44,960 nucleotides of DNA from Flavobacteriales bacterium UBA5081. Its GTDB lineage: Bacteria; Bacteroidota; Bacteroidia; Flavobacteriales_E; Vicingaceae. A program made the position numbers and the translations under genes. Location: positions 1 to 44,960 of the forward strand of contig DIAJ01000001.1 of the NCBI GenBank assembly GCA_002415785.1, read 5' to 3'. Under the pieces are notes generated by a model. That model saw only the letters and a list, made by a program, of their open reading frames with translations. It made no database searches and was not told the origin of the DNA. This document shows, one piece after another, positions 8,132 to 17,700 of the stretch; position 1 is the first letter of the stretch; each line of letters opens with the position of its first letter.

Positions 8132-11100
8132 ATGTTAGCTGCTATTATTCGCCTTAGCGTTAAAAATAAATTTATTGTATTACTTTTTACACTAGCCATT
8201 GTCGCTTTTGGTTCTTACTCTTTAAGCAACATTAAGTTAGGGGCAGTACCTGATATTACAAATAACCAGGTGCAAATTATTACTACCTCTCAAAATCTTT
8301 CTACCCAAGATATTGAGCAGTTTGTTACCTATCCGGTTGAACTGGAGATGGCTAATTTGCCCGGAGTAGTTGAAATTCGCTCTGTTTCTAAATTTGGTTT
8401 GTCTGTAGTAACGGTTGTTTTTGAGGATGATATGGGTACTTATTTACCTCGTCAGTTGATTGCCGAAAAAATCAAAGCTGCTGCTGAACAAATTCCCGAA
8501 GGCTTTGGAAAACCAGAAATGGGACCGATTACCACAGGTTTAGGAGAGATTTATCAGTATACGATAGAAGTAGAAGATGAATTTGCAGATCGTTATTCGG
8601 CAGCTGAATTGAGAACAATTCAAGATTGGATCGTAAAAAGACAGCTTTCAGGAATTGAAGGAGTTGTTGAGATTAATACTTGGGGCGGTTTTTTAAAACA
8701 ATACGAAGTGGCTATAGATCCCGCTCGCTTGAATGCCATGAATATTTCAGTGAATGAGGTTTTTGAAGCTTTACAAAAGAACAATCAAGTATCCGGAGGA
8801 GCCTATATTGAGAAGACTAACAAAACTTATTTTATAAGAGCTGAGGGAAAAGTATCTACTCTAGAAGACATTGAAAACATTGTAGTTCTAAAAAGAGATC
8901 AAACGCCCATTTTTATTAAAGATGTAGCCGAGGTTGGTTATGGACATACAAATCGCTTTGGAGCTATAACTGCCAATGGAAAAGGCGAAAAGGTAATGGG
9001 ACAAGTGATGATGTTAAAAGGGGCGAGCTCCAATGACGTGATCAAGCGTGTAAAGAAGAGAGTAGAGGAAGTGCAAAAAACGCTTCCCGAAGGTGTTTAT
9101 ATTAATCCTTTTTTAGAGAGAAGCGAACTGATTGGTCGAACGACTTCTACCATAGCCGAGAATTTAACAATTGGCTGCTTAATCGTTATTCTTGTAGTAG
9201 TGCTTTTGCTGGGAAATTTGCGCTCAGGCTTAGTTGTTGCTTCGGTTATACCGCTTAGCTTACTTTTTGCACTTTCTATGATGTATCTTTTTGATATTGA
9301 TGCCAATTTAATGAGCTTAGGAGCAATTGACTTTGGTATTATTATCGATGGGGCAGTTATTATAGTAGAATTTACTGCTTTTCAGCTGAATAAAATTCAC
9401 GAAAAGTTTAAAGTTTCCTCAAAATCAGAGCGTAAAAAGTTAAAAGACGAAACTACAGTAAACTCAGCCGGTAAAATGATGAATTCTGCCATTTTTGGAC
9501 AGATGATTATTCTATTGGTATTTATTCCAATATTGAGTTTGCAAGGTGTAGAGGGAAAAATGTTTAAACCCATGGCAATGACGTTTGCTTTTGCTTTAAT
9601 CGGCGAGATGATTTTGTGTTTTACCTATGTGCCTGTCGTTTCGTCATTGTGGTTAAAAGCTAAGGATGAAAATAAAAGGAACATTTCTGATAAAATTATT
9701 GACAACTTAAACAAACTTTATGAACCAACTATTCAGTGGGCTGTAAGGTCTAAACGAATTGTACTGCTTATTGCTTTCGCATTAATGGCTTTAGCAGTTT
9801 TTACTTTCAGTAGAATGGGAGGTGAGTTTGTGCCAACGCTCGATGAAGGTGACTTTGTCATTCAACCGGTATTGAAAACCGGAACTTCTCTGAGTGAAAC
9901 GGTGGATATGATGACTAAATTGGAAAAGACCATTCTCGATAACTTTCCTGAAGTGGAACAAGCTGTAAGTAGAATTGGAGCAGCGGAAGTGCCTACTGAT
10001 CCTATGTCGATGGAGCAAACAGATTTAATTATTACGCTAAAAGATAAAGATGAGTGGGTTTCTGCGGAAAGCAAAGATGAGTTAGCCGTAAAAATCAAAG
10101 AGAAACTAGAGCCTTTTGGTGTAGGAGTGGAGTTTACTCAACCTATTGAAATGCGCTTTAATGAATTGATAACAGGAGTTCGCTCAGATATCGCCATTAA
10201 AGTATTTGGTGAGGATTTGAAACTATTAAGTCAAAAAGCAAATGAAATAAAAGCATTGGTTGAGGATGTTGAAGGAGCGGCAGATGTGATGGTTGAAAAA
10301 ACAGAAGGTTTGCCTCAAATGCTCGTTAACTACAAGAGGGATAAAATTGCCAGATACGGTTTAAACATAGCTGATGTAAATGATTTAGTGAGCTTAGCTT
10401 ATGCCGGTAAAGTAGCAGGTGTTGTGTTTGAAGGAGAAAAACGATTTGATCTTGTATTGCGCATGACAGAAGAAAAACGAAAGTCAATCGAAGACTTGCA
10501 AAACCTTTATGTTGATTTGCCGACTGGGGGAAAAGTACCTTTGAGAGAATTGGCAGATGTGAAGTACGACGAAGGGGCAGCAATGATTTCAAGGGATGAT
10601 ACCCGTAGGCGAATTGTGGTTCGTGTAAATGTAAGAGATAGAGATTTACAGTCAGTGGTGGATGATATGCGAAGTATTATTGATCAAAAATTAGATCTGC
10701 CGGTGGGCTATTCAGTAAGCTACGGAGGACAGTTTGAGAATTTATCTTCTGCCAAAGAGCGACTGCTCTATGCCGTTCCAATTGCTTTAGTGCTAATATT
10801 TATAATGTTGTATTTTGCTTTTGGCTCGGTAAGAGAAGCACTTTTAATATACTCAGCAATTCCGCTAGCTACCGTAGGTGGTGTGTTTATGTTGGAAGCT
10901 CGAGGAATGCCTTTTAGTATTTCGGCGGGGATTGGGTTTATAGCCCTTTTTGGTATTGCCGTTTTAAATGGGATTGTTTTAATCGATCATTTTAAAGAAT
11001 TACAAAAATCAACTAAAATGAAAATAGATCAATTGGTTGTTCAAGGCGGAAAAGATAGAATGAGAGCTGTACTATTAACGGCTACATCTACTGCATTTGG

Positions 11101-12454
11101 CTTTTTACCAATGGCTTTTTCTACCAATGCCGGAGCAGAAGTGCAACGACCTTTAGCAACTGTGGTTATTGGTGGAATGATTTCAGCCACTTTGTTAACC
11201 TTGATTGTTTTGCCTGTTTTGTATTCCATTTTTGTAAAAAGAAAGGCCAGGAAAAGTAAGGTTAAAGTTCATACAGTGATTCTTTTATTGATTTTTAGTT
11301 CCATTGCCACTACTGTCAATGCTCAGGAGAAATATAGTCTGGAAGAATTAAAGGAAATGGCTTATAAAAACAATGGGCTGTTAAAGTCTTCTCAATTGCA
11401 AGTTGATCGTTCAAAAGCGAACATTAGAACTGCTTTTGAAATTGAAAAAACAGAACTTTATTATGCTTATGATGAGAATGATTTAGCGGTGAATGGCTTG
11501 CCTAATTATAAGTTTGGAGTACAACAAAACTTTTCTTTTCCATTGCTTTATACGAGTCAGCGAAAGCTAAATAAGGCCACTTATGAAAAGCAAAAGAAGT
11601 TCTACGAATTGCGTCAAGTGCAAATCGACCAAATGCTTCAAACAGCTTATTATAATTTGTTGTTTGAAATGAATAAGTTGAACTTGCTGTATGAATTAGA
11701 TAGTATTTATTCAGCGCTTGCTGAAGCAGCCGAAAAGCGATACAAATTAGGAGAGACAAATTATTTAGAGAAGGTAAATACAGCGAGCAAAGTTCAACGA
11801 AATCGTTTGTTGGTAAAACAGTCGCAAGAAGATAAGGAGGCTGCAAAAGAGCAACTAAAAGCAATTGTGCAAACTGAATCGGATTTTGAAATTGAAGAAG
11901 AAAATTTAGAGTTGATTGCAATTAATTTAGAGAGTCTTCAATCGAGTCCTGTGGCTGATTTGTATGAAAGTCAATTAAAAGAAAGGGAACTAGAGATTAA
12001 GGTTCAAAAAAATGCACTATTACCGGATTTGAGTTTAGAGTATTTTCAAGGAACTAACGAAGGGTTAGATGAGCAATTAATCGGTTATCAATTTGGATTG
12101 AGAATTCCTTTGTTTTTTGGTAGTCAGCAAGCAAAGATTAAATCTTCACAACTTCAAATGCAGTCGATTGAGGCCGAAGCAAAAAACTACGATTTTCAGC
12201 TCCAAGCAAAGTATAAAAGTCTGATGAACCAGATGAAAAAACACAAAGCTGCAATTGACTATTATCAAACGCAAGGACAAAAGTTATCCTCTGAAATTAG
12301 AAAAGCTGCTACACAAAGTTTTAAAGGAGGAAATATTGATTATTTAGAGTTGATTATGAGTTTAGATAATGCTATTCAAATTGAATTGGAATATCTGGAA
12401 AATGTCAATAAATACAATCAAGCTGTAATTCAAATTAATAACCTAACATTATAG
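8132..12454 (+). CDS. CusA/CzcA-family heavy-metal RND pump fused to TolC-like outer membrane factor
   Basis: A 1440-residue fusion. Residues 1 to ~1040 are a heavy-metal-efflux RND transporter: N-terminal membrane helix, periplasmic porter domains, and TM4 motif DFGIIIDGAVIIVE. D400, D406 and E413 correspond to the proton-relay acids of CzcA. Residues ~1045-1065 (KVHTVILLLIFSSIATTVNA, then Q) look exactly like a signal peptide or extra membrane helix. Residues ~1066-1440 are a TolC/CzcC-type outer membrane factor with long coiled-coil helices (SLEELKEMAYKNNGLLKS; YRLGETNYLE-like repeat KRYKLGETNYLEKVN). The protein should export divalent or monovalent metals across both membranes, using the adaptor encoded 4 bp downstream. 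The ion cannot be told from sequence alone: Cu/Ag and Co/Zn/Cd are all possible. Confidence 0.92.
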   Translation: MLAAIIRLSVKNKFIVLLFTLAIVAFGSYSLSNIKLGAVPDITNNQVQIITTSQNLSTQDIEQFVTYPVELEMANLPGVVEIRSVSKFGLSVVTVVFEDDMGTYLPRQLIAEKIKAAAEQIPEGFGKPEMGPITTGLGEIYQYTIEVEDEFADRYSAAELRTIQDWIVKRQLSGIEGVVEINTWGGFLKQYEVAIDPARLNAMNISVNEVFEALQKNNQVSGGAYIEKTNKTYFIRAEGKVSTLEDIENIVVLKRDQTPIFIKDVAEVGYGHTNRFGAITANGKGEKVMGQVMMLKGASSNDVIKRVKKRVEEVQKTLPEGVYINPFLERSELIGRTTSTIAENLTIGCLIVILVVVLLLGNLRSGLVVASVIPLSLLFALSMMYLFDIDANLMSLGAIDFGIIIDGAVIIVEFTAFQLNKIHEKFKVSSKSERKKLKDETTVNSAGKMMNSAIFGQMIILLVFIPILSLQGVEGKMFKPMAMTFAFALIGEMILCFTYVPVVSSLWLKAKDENKRNISDKIIDNLNKLYEPTIQWAVRSKRIVLLIAFALMALAVFTFSRMGGEFVPTLDEGDFVIQPVLKTGTSLSETVDMMTKLEKTILDNFPEVEQAVSRIGAAEVPTDPMSMEQTDLIITLKDKDEWVSAESKDELAVKIKEKLEPFGVGVEFTQPIEMRFNELITGVRSDIAIKVFGEDLKLLSQKANEIKALVEDVEGAADVMVEKTEGLPQMLVNYKRDKIARYGLNIADVNDLVSLAYAGKVAGVVFEGEKRFDLVLRMTEEKRKSIEDLQNLYVDLPTGGKVPLRELADVKYDEGAAMISRDDTRRRIVVRVNVRDRDLQSVVDDMRSIIDQKLDLPVGYSVSYGGQFENLSSAKERLLYAVPIALVLIFIMLYFAFGSVREALLIYSAIPLATVGGVFMLEARGMPFSISAGIGFIALFGIAVLNGIVLIDHFKELQKSTKMKIDQLVVQGGKDRMRAVLLTATSTAFGFLPMAFSTNAGAEVQRPLATVVIGGMISATLLTLIVLPVLYSIFVKRKARKSKVKVHTVILLLIFSSIATTVNAQEKYSLEELKEMAYKNNGLLKSSQLQVDRSKANIRTAFEIEKTELYYAYDENDLAVNGLPNYKFGVQQNFSFPLLYTSQRKLNKATYEKQKKFYELRQVQIDQMLQTAYYNLLFEMNKLNLLYELDSIYSALAEAAEKRYKLGETNYLEKVNTASKVQRNRLLVKQSQEDKEAAKEQLKAIVQTESDFEIEEENLELIAINLESLQSSPVADLYESQLKERELEIKVQKNALLPDLSLEYFQGTNEGLDEQLIGYQFGLRIPLFFGSQQAKIKSSQLQMQSIEAEAKNYDFQLQAKYKSLMNQMKKHKAAIDYYQTQGQKLSSEIRKAATQSFKGGNIDYLELIMSLDNAIQIELEYLENVNKYNQAVIQINNLTL

Positions 12455-12458
12455 GAAA

Positions 12459-13610
12459 ATGAAAAGTAGATTAAAATATATAGTATTATTTTCAGTGATT
12501 TCGCTTGCGCTGTATAGTTGTTCAAGCAATACTGAAGAGTCAGCAGAAGCAGAACAAAATTATATTGAAGTAGGAAAGTCAATTTTTAAATCTGAAAAGA
12601 TGAGATTGGTCAACTTGAATCAAACTACTTTCTCTGATTGGGTAAATTGCACAGGAATAGTAGACGTTCCTCCTCAAAACAGAGCGTTAATTACAGCTTA
12701 TTATGGAGGTTACATCAGGCAAAGTAAGCTTTTGGTTGGAGATGCTGTGAGTAAAGGTGATTTGTTAGTGACCATTGATCATCCGGAGTATTTGAATATT
12801 CAAAAGAATTATTTAAAAGCTAAAGCTAGTTTGAATAGTTTAAAAGCTGATTATGAACGTCAGGCTGAACTTCATCGTGATAGTATAAGTTCAACCAAAA
12901 ACTATTTAATGGCCAAAAGTGCTTACGAAAACATTCTGGCTGAAATGCGAAACTTAGAGGAACAACTAAAGCTGTTAAACATTAATACCAGTACGCTAAA
13001 TCAAAATAATATAAGTGCTCAAATTTCTATTTATGCACCGATTGATGGAGTTGTTTCTATGGTAAATATTAGCAAGGGGACTTATGTTCAGCCTACAAAC
13101 CCTATTATGGAGATAATTGATAGTGACCACATGCACTTGGAGTTAGATGTTTTTGAGAAAGATTTAATGAAATTGCGAAAAGGACAAGACATTCGTTTTA
13201 AAGTACCTGAGTCAGGGAGTGAGTTTTATTATGGCGATGTACATTTAATTGGAAATTCTGTTGATAATAACAAAAGAACTGTAAAAGTCCATGGTCACTT
13301 TGAGCAAAGTGACAGTATTCATTTTGCTGTAGGCATGTTTATTGAAGCCAATATTCGTGTTGGGGAACATCAGCGATTAGCTATTCAAGAGCCTGCAATT
13401 CACGAAGAAGGTGAACATAAGTTTGTTTTGATGTTAGAAGAGGAAACAGACTCTACTTTTCGTTTTGTGAAGAAAGAAGTTGAGTTAGGAGAAGTAAATG
13501 ACTCCATGATTGCCATTCTTAAAATCGATGAAAGACATTTAAATGACCGTTTTTTAGTCGGCGGATATCACTTAACAACCGATACAGAAGCAGGAGGGCA
13601 TCATCATTAG
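12459..13610 (+). CDS. RND efflux periplasmic adaptor lipoprotein (CusB/CzcB family)
   Basis: A 383-residue membrane fusion protein. A lipoprotein signal peptide with lipobox LYSC puts the lipidated Cys at residue 21. Then come barrel-sandwich hybrid halves (ALITAYYGGYIRQSKLLVGDAVSKGDLL and IYAPIDGVVSMVNISKGTYV) flanking an alpha hairpin at ~95-175, and a beta-barrel domain. The C-terminus ends GGHHH, and His/Glu-rich stretches may bind metal. It sits 4 bp after the pump-TolC gene and would bridge the pump and its channel in the periplasm. It is the last gene of the operon and converges on the next gene with 3 bp between stops. Confidence 0.92.
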   Translation: MKSRLKYIVLFSVISLALYSCSSNTEESAEAEQNYIEVGKSIFKSEKMRLVNLNQTTFSDWVNCTGIVDVPPQNRALITAYYGGYIRQSKLLVGDAVSKGDLLVTIDHPEYLNIQKNYLKAKASLNSLKADYERQAELHRDSISSTKNYLMAKSAYENILAEMRNLEEQLKLLNINTSTLNQNNISAQISIYAPIDGVVSMVNISKGTYVQPTNPIMEIIDSDHMHLELDVFEKDLMKLRKGQDIRFKVPESGSEFYYGDVHLIGNSVDNNKRTVKVHGHFEQSDSIHFAVGMFIEANIRVGEHQRLAIQEPAIHEEGEHKFVLMLEEETDSTFRFVKKEVELGEVNDSMIAILKIDERHLNDRFLVGGYHLTTDTEAGGHHH

Positions 13611-13613
13611 TTT

Positions 13614-16442
13614 TTAAAAACCACCACTAATTATAATACCATAAGTGATTTCTTCATCTGGACTTGAAGGATCTTCGTTGATTAAATAAGAAGTCCTAAA
13701 TCCTAAACTAATGGGGAGGGTGTTCATCAACACATTGTCGATAAACAGTTCTACACCGGTGGATTGGAATTCATAATTGTAATCAAATGCGTAAAGCAAT
13801 TGCTTGCCGTAATCGAAAAAGAAATTGGTTCTAATTCGTTTGAAGTAATTGATGCCCCAAAAGCCCCAATCCGGGTAGAGTAGTGGCAGTTTGTAGTCTA
13901 CGCTCAATCGGTGATACTCGTCACTGTAAGGAGCTTCAAAACCTCTGGCATAGTTGAAAAAATCGCTGTGTTGGTAGAAGTTTTCTTGTAACTCTCTTCG
14001 AAAACCGCTACTCAATTGCAGACTGTGATTGGCAAAAAGTCCCGGCAAATACAGGCGACTTTCCGCTTGAAAGCGTTCTTCAGAAAGTTTTATGGCATTT
14101 CTGGAGTAATTGATGCTTGCACTCAGACCAAATCGAGGAGCTAAGTTTTGTCGAGCTCTTCTTCTCAAATAAGAAAAGCTTAGACCTGCATGGGCAAATT
14201 GATAGTTTTCATTTGGCTGAGCTTCATTTCCTGAAAGTTGAAGGTATTGAAGGCGAAGTTGTGGGTTCAGCGATAAGCGATAGTTTCCCAAAGTCCAGTT
14301 GAGTGGAATGGCTGCTCCCAAGCTAATTGCATTTGAGCGAAAAGTAGTCGACTCTAAATAAAGGTCATTCCAAACAGAAGACAAGTTTCGATAATTTGAG
14401 CTAATGCTCGCACTTAAAATCGGCAAAAATTTACCGTAACTTAATCGGGCTTGGTAAAAGCTTCCTTTTTCGTTGTAATTGTAGCCGCCACCCACTGAAG
14501 CACTCCAATCGTTTAGGTAATTGTTAAATACTAAGTTCATTTCCTGAGCTGCCGGACTCGCAGTAATTGGCCAAGAATGTAAACGAAAACCTCTGAATAA
14601 GTTATTGTAGTTCTTTGATTCATTTTGATTTAGGCTGTCGGTTGTTGCTTGCTCAGCAAAGTGTGGTGTTTTGTTTAAGTGGCTGTAATTCCACTCTTGC
14701 TCAATGGGTTCATTAATCTGAATTTTACTTTTCACCCAATTTGCCTCTTCCAGTTTAGAAATGGAATGACCGTTAAAAATGGTCTCTGAGAAGAGGAGTT
14801 CTTTGTTGGAAGGATTTACAGCCGGCTGATAAAAACCAATTTTAGCTTCTGTCAGTTGCTCCACTTGAAGAGTTCCATTTAATGAAACTCGATAGATATT
14901 GTCTCTTTGATTGTAGGAAGCGGAATAGTAAACGTAACCATTAGCTATTCTTGGCGCTCCTATGGCATGCGCAGACCATGGACTTAATTGTTTTTCGTTT
15001 AAGTTTTCTAAATCTATTGAAAAAAGCGCAGCTTGATTGTTTTTTCGTTTAATGTAAACTAGAATACTATCATTCTCAGATATGTTTAATCGAGAAATAT
15101 ACTCTCCGGCAGGAAAAGCGAAAATATCTTTTGTCGTTTGCTTTTTAATGTCAATTGACTGTAAAGTGCATTCTTGTTTTAGATCTACTTTTATGGCGTA
15201 AACTTTTGAGGCATTTGAATTCAAAACAGGGGAGAAGTAGCGCCTTCTTTGACTCAAGCGGATTTTCTTTTTATTTTTTATGTCATAAACAAAGATGTCT
15301 TCGTACTCTGCATTGGTTCTTCGGGGATTATTTCTAAACTCTGTCCAAACCAGGTGACCATAGTTATAGTGAAAGAAAGGATCATTAGAAGCTCCCGGAC
15401 GGCATACAACTTCTTTTTTATCAGCTTTTAAGAGAAGGATTTCATCTGTTTTTTTGTAAGAGTTACTGAGCACAAGAATGCTCGAATCACTTTCGTATTG
15501 AGGAAAATGATAAAAGGTGGGAGTTTTTAGAGTGCTATCTGTTAGGTTTCTAGATTTGGTTACTTGCAGTTCTAAAATGTCGGCTTTCCAGTCTTCTTTT
15601 ACTGCATTCCAACTTTTCTGATAAAGCGATTTGGTGGTGTATCCACTTTGCTTTTTTAATGCTCTGCTGAAAGGGTAAAATATGGATTTATAGGCTGCTG
15701 CATCTTCCACAAGCGGCTGAATAACTTCATAACCTTTTTCTTCTGTAAGCTTTGCCATCATTAGATAGCCCCATCTATAGTGATCCGGAATTAGGTTTTT
15801 AAAAGAACCATTTCTAATTTGATGGTAAGAGTAATTCTTTGAGCTAAAAGCAATACTACGCTGCTCCGCGGTAAATGCAGGCAATCTGCCACGACCGGAA
15901 GTAGTTAAAGCCGTTTCCACTAGCACGGCATCACCTTCAAAAAACCAATTGGGAATGGACAAGCGTTGCATAAAACTCCAGCCGTATTCTCCTGTCAAAT
16001 AATAGCCAATATTAGTTACGCCTTTTCGTGCCGCTCGGTATTGTTCAATGTGTCGAAATTCGTGAATACTCAGTAAATCTAACCAGTTGACGGTACTTAA
16101 ATCATTCAAGGATTGCGGAGGAGTACCGTAAAATTCAGAGCGAAAGGGAGCCAATGCTACATAACCGTTGGCATTGAGCGTTTGATTTTGTAAAATTAAA
16201 CGTAGCTGTCTTTTTTTACCTCTAAGTCCAATAGGATTATTGTTTTCTAAGCTGTTGAGCAACTGCGCTGTTTCTATTGCCTGTTTTTGAAAACTAAGCG
16301 GAAAAATCAACTGTCCAAAATCCGTTTGCAAGCTTTGCCAGTTTTGTCCATTGGGATTATTGCCCAAAGGCTGAGCTAAGTATTGATTGGAAATCAACAA
16401 TAAAAAGCCTAAAAGTAGAAAAGTAGAAAACTTATGGTTCAA
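13614..16442 (-). CDS. secreted metalloprotease-like / TolB-like propeller / outer-membrane beta-barrel protein
   Basis: A 942-residue protein with a signal peptide (STFLLLGFLLLISNQYLA). A gluzincin-like zinc site HEFRH lies at 127-131, with NWFFEGDAVLVE (165-176) supplying a candidate third zinc ligand (E169). Residues ~300-560 contain PD40/WD40-like propeller strands (YFSPVLNSNASKVYAIKVD, IGAPRIANGYVYYSA, PAVNPSNKELLFSE). The last ~300 residues are alternating aromatic beta strands ending YGIIISGGF, typical of an outer-membrane barrel ending in Phe. The domain order suggests a peptidase and propeller tethered to the outer membrane. Protease activity is inferred from the motif only. It is encoded convergently to the efflux operon. 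Confidence 0.75.
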   Translation of the reverse strand: MNHKFSTFLLLGFLLLISNQYLAQPLGNNPNGQNWQSLQTDFGQLIFPLSFQKQAIETAQLLNSLENNNPIGLRGKKRQLRLILQNQTLNANGYVALAPFRSEFYGTPPQSLNDLSTVNWLDLLSIHEFRHIEQYRAARKGVTNIGYYLTGEYGWSFMQRLSIPNWFFEGDAVLVETALTTSGRGRLPAFTAEQRSIAFSSKNYSYHQIRNGSFKNLIPDHYRWGYLMMAKLTEEKGYEVIQPLVEDAAAYKSIFYPFSRALKKQSGYTTKSLYQKSWNAVKEDWKADILELQVTKSRNLTDSTLKTPTFYHFPQYESDSSILVLSNSYKKTDEILLLKADKKEVVCRPGASNDPFFHYNYGHLVWTEFRNNPRRTNAEYEDIFVYDIKNKKKIRLSQRRRYFSPVLNSNASKVYAIKVDLKQECTLQSIDIKKQTTKDIFAFPAGEYISRLNISENDSILVYIKRKNNQAALFSIDLENLNEKQLSPWSAHAIGAPRIANGYVYYSASYNQRDNIYRVSLNGTLQVEQLTEAKIGFYQPAVNPSNKELLFSETIFNGHSISKLEEANWVKSKIQINEPIEQEWNYSHLNKTPHFAEQATTDSLNQNESKNYNNLFRGFRLHSWPITASPAAQEMNLVFNNYLNDWSASVGGGYNYNEKGSFYQARLSYGKFLPILSASISSNYRNLSSVWNDLYLESTTFRSNAISLGAAIPLNWTLGNYRLSLNPQLRLQYLQLSGNEAQPNENYQFAHAGLSFSYLRRRARQNLAPRFGLSASINYSRNAIKLSEERFQAESRLYLPGLFANHSLQLSSGFRRELQENFYQHSDFFNYARGFEAPYSDEYHRLSVDYKLPLLYPDWGFWGINYFKRIRTNFFFDYGKQLLYAFDYNYEFQSTGVELFIDNVLMNTLPISLGFRTSYLINEDPSSPDEEITYGIIISGGF

Positions 16443-16537
16443 TTTTCGAATTTTAAATCGAAAGTAGGGAAAAAAGAAATACTGAATGATTAGTTAATTA
16501 TTGAAAAGTGAATGAGCTGCTAAACGCAAAGATTTAA

Positions 16538-16545
16538 TACCTTTG
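16538..16545 (+). promoter_or_regulatory. Bacteroidota -7 promoter element (TACCTTTG) for ychF
   Basis: Exact TAnnTTTG match, 22 bp upstream of the ychF start codon, the same distance as for the helicase gene. Confidence 0.6.
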
Positions 16546-16567
16546 CCGCCCTAAAAATACTTCTATA

Positions 16568-17665
16568 ATGGCTTTAAAATGCGGAATTGTTGGATTACCG
16601 AATGTGGGAAAGTCCACCTTGTTTAACTGCTTGTCGAATGCAAAGGCACAATCTGCTAACTTTCCTTTTTGCACAATTGAACCGAATGTTGGCGTAATTA
16701 CCGTTCCTGATGAGCGTTTGAATAAATTATCTGACCTTGTTCAACCTGAGAATGTACAACCAACAACTATAGATATTGTTGATATTGCCGGCTTGGTAAA
16801 AGGAGCCAGCAAAGGTGAAGGTTTGGGAAATAAATTTTTGGGTAATATTCGTGAAACAGATGCCATTATTCACGTACTTCGCTGCTTTGACGATGGCAAT
16901 GTAGTTCATGTCGACGGTTCTGTAAATCCTGTTAGAGATAAAGAAACGATTGATTTTGAGTTGATCATGAAGGATTTAGAAGCGGTAGATAAAAAGCTTG
17001 AAAAGTTTAATCGTGCGGCAAAAACAGGAGACAAGGAAGCGATAAAAATTAAAGAAGCACTAGAAAAATATAAAGCTCACTTTGAAGATGGAAAGCCGGC
17101 TAGAACTGCACCGGTTACAGATGATGAAGCAAAGCATGTAGAGGATTTGTTTTTACTTACTAACAAACCGGTTTTATACGTTTGTAATGTAGATGAAACT
17201 TCTGTGGTAGACGGAAATGAGCACGTTGAAGCAGTAAAAAAGGCGGTGGCTGAAGAAAATGCTGAAGTGCTATTAGTTGCCGCAGGTTTAGAGGCTGATA
17301 TTGCAGAACTAGAAAGCGCTGAAGAGCGTCAAGAATTTTTAGAAGATGCCGGTTTGAATGAACCGGGAGTTAACAAACTAATTAAAGCGGCTTATCGCTT
17401 ATTAAATCTTGAAACTTACTTTACGGCAGGAAAAAAAGAGGTGAGAGCATGGACTATTCGCAAGGGAATGACGGCACCTCAAGCTGCAGGTGTTATTCAC
17501 ACCGACTTTGAAAGAGGCTTTATTAAGGCGGAAGTCATCAAATTTGAGGATTGGATCAAATATGGCTCAGAGCAAGCGGCTAAAGAAGCCGGAAAGATGA
17601 ATATGGAAGGAAAAGAATACATTGTTCAAGATGGTGATGTTATGCATTTTAAATTCAATGTTTAA
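16568..17665 (+). CDS. ychF: redox-regulated ATPase YchF (Obg family)
   Basis: A 365-residue cytoplasmic P-loop ATPase of full family length. The G1 motif is GLPNVGKST (9-17), the switch region includes IVDIAGLVKGASKGEGLGN, and the base-recognition motif reads CNVDE rather than NKxD, the feature that makes YchF prefer ATP over GTP. A coiled-coil insertion follows at ~130-200 and a TGS domain ends the protein (ARAWTIRKGMTAPQAAGVIH-like, KYIVQDGDVMHFKF-like). YchF associates with ribosomes and affects translation of leaderless messages and stress resistance in other bacteria. Single-gene unit with its own promoter. Confidence 0.97.
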   Translation: MALKCGIVGLPNVGKSTLFNCLSNAKAQSANFPFCTIEPNVGVITVPDERLNKLSDLVQPENVQPTTIDIVDIAGLVKGASKGEGLGNKFLGNIRETDAIIHVLRCFDDGNVVHVDGSVNPVRDKETIDFELIMKDLEAVDKKLEKFNRAAKTGDKEAIKIKEALEKYKAHFEDGKPARTAPVTDDEAKHVEDLFLLTNKPVLYVCNVDETSVVDGNEHVEAVKKAVAEENAEVLLVAAGLEADIAELESAEERQEFLEDAGLNEPGVNKLIKAAYRLLNLETYFTAGKKEVRAWTIRKGMTAPQAAGVIHTDFERGFIKAEVIKFEDWIKYGSEQAAKEAGKMNMEGKEYIVQDGDVMHFKFNV

Positions 17666-17700
17666 AAACATTAAAAAGTAAAATAAAAGGGTTAATTCAG

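Noticed and set aside
11502..11921. 139-codon open frame antisense to the TolC-like part of the pump
   Set aside because: It is complementary to strong coding sequence with a family match on the plus strand; no recognisable motif.
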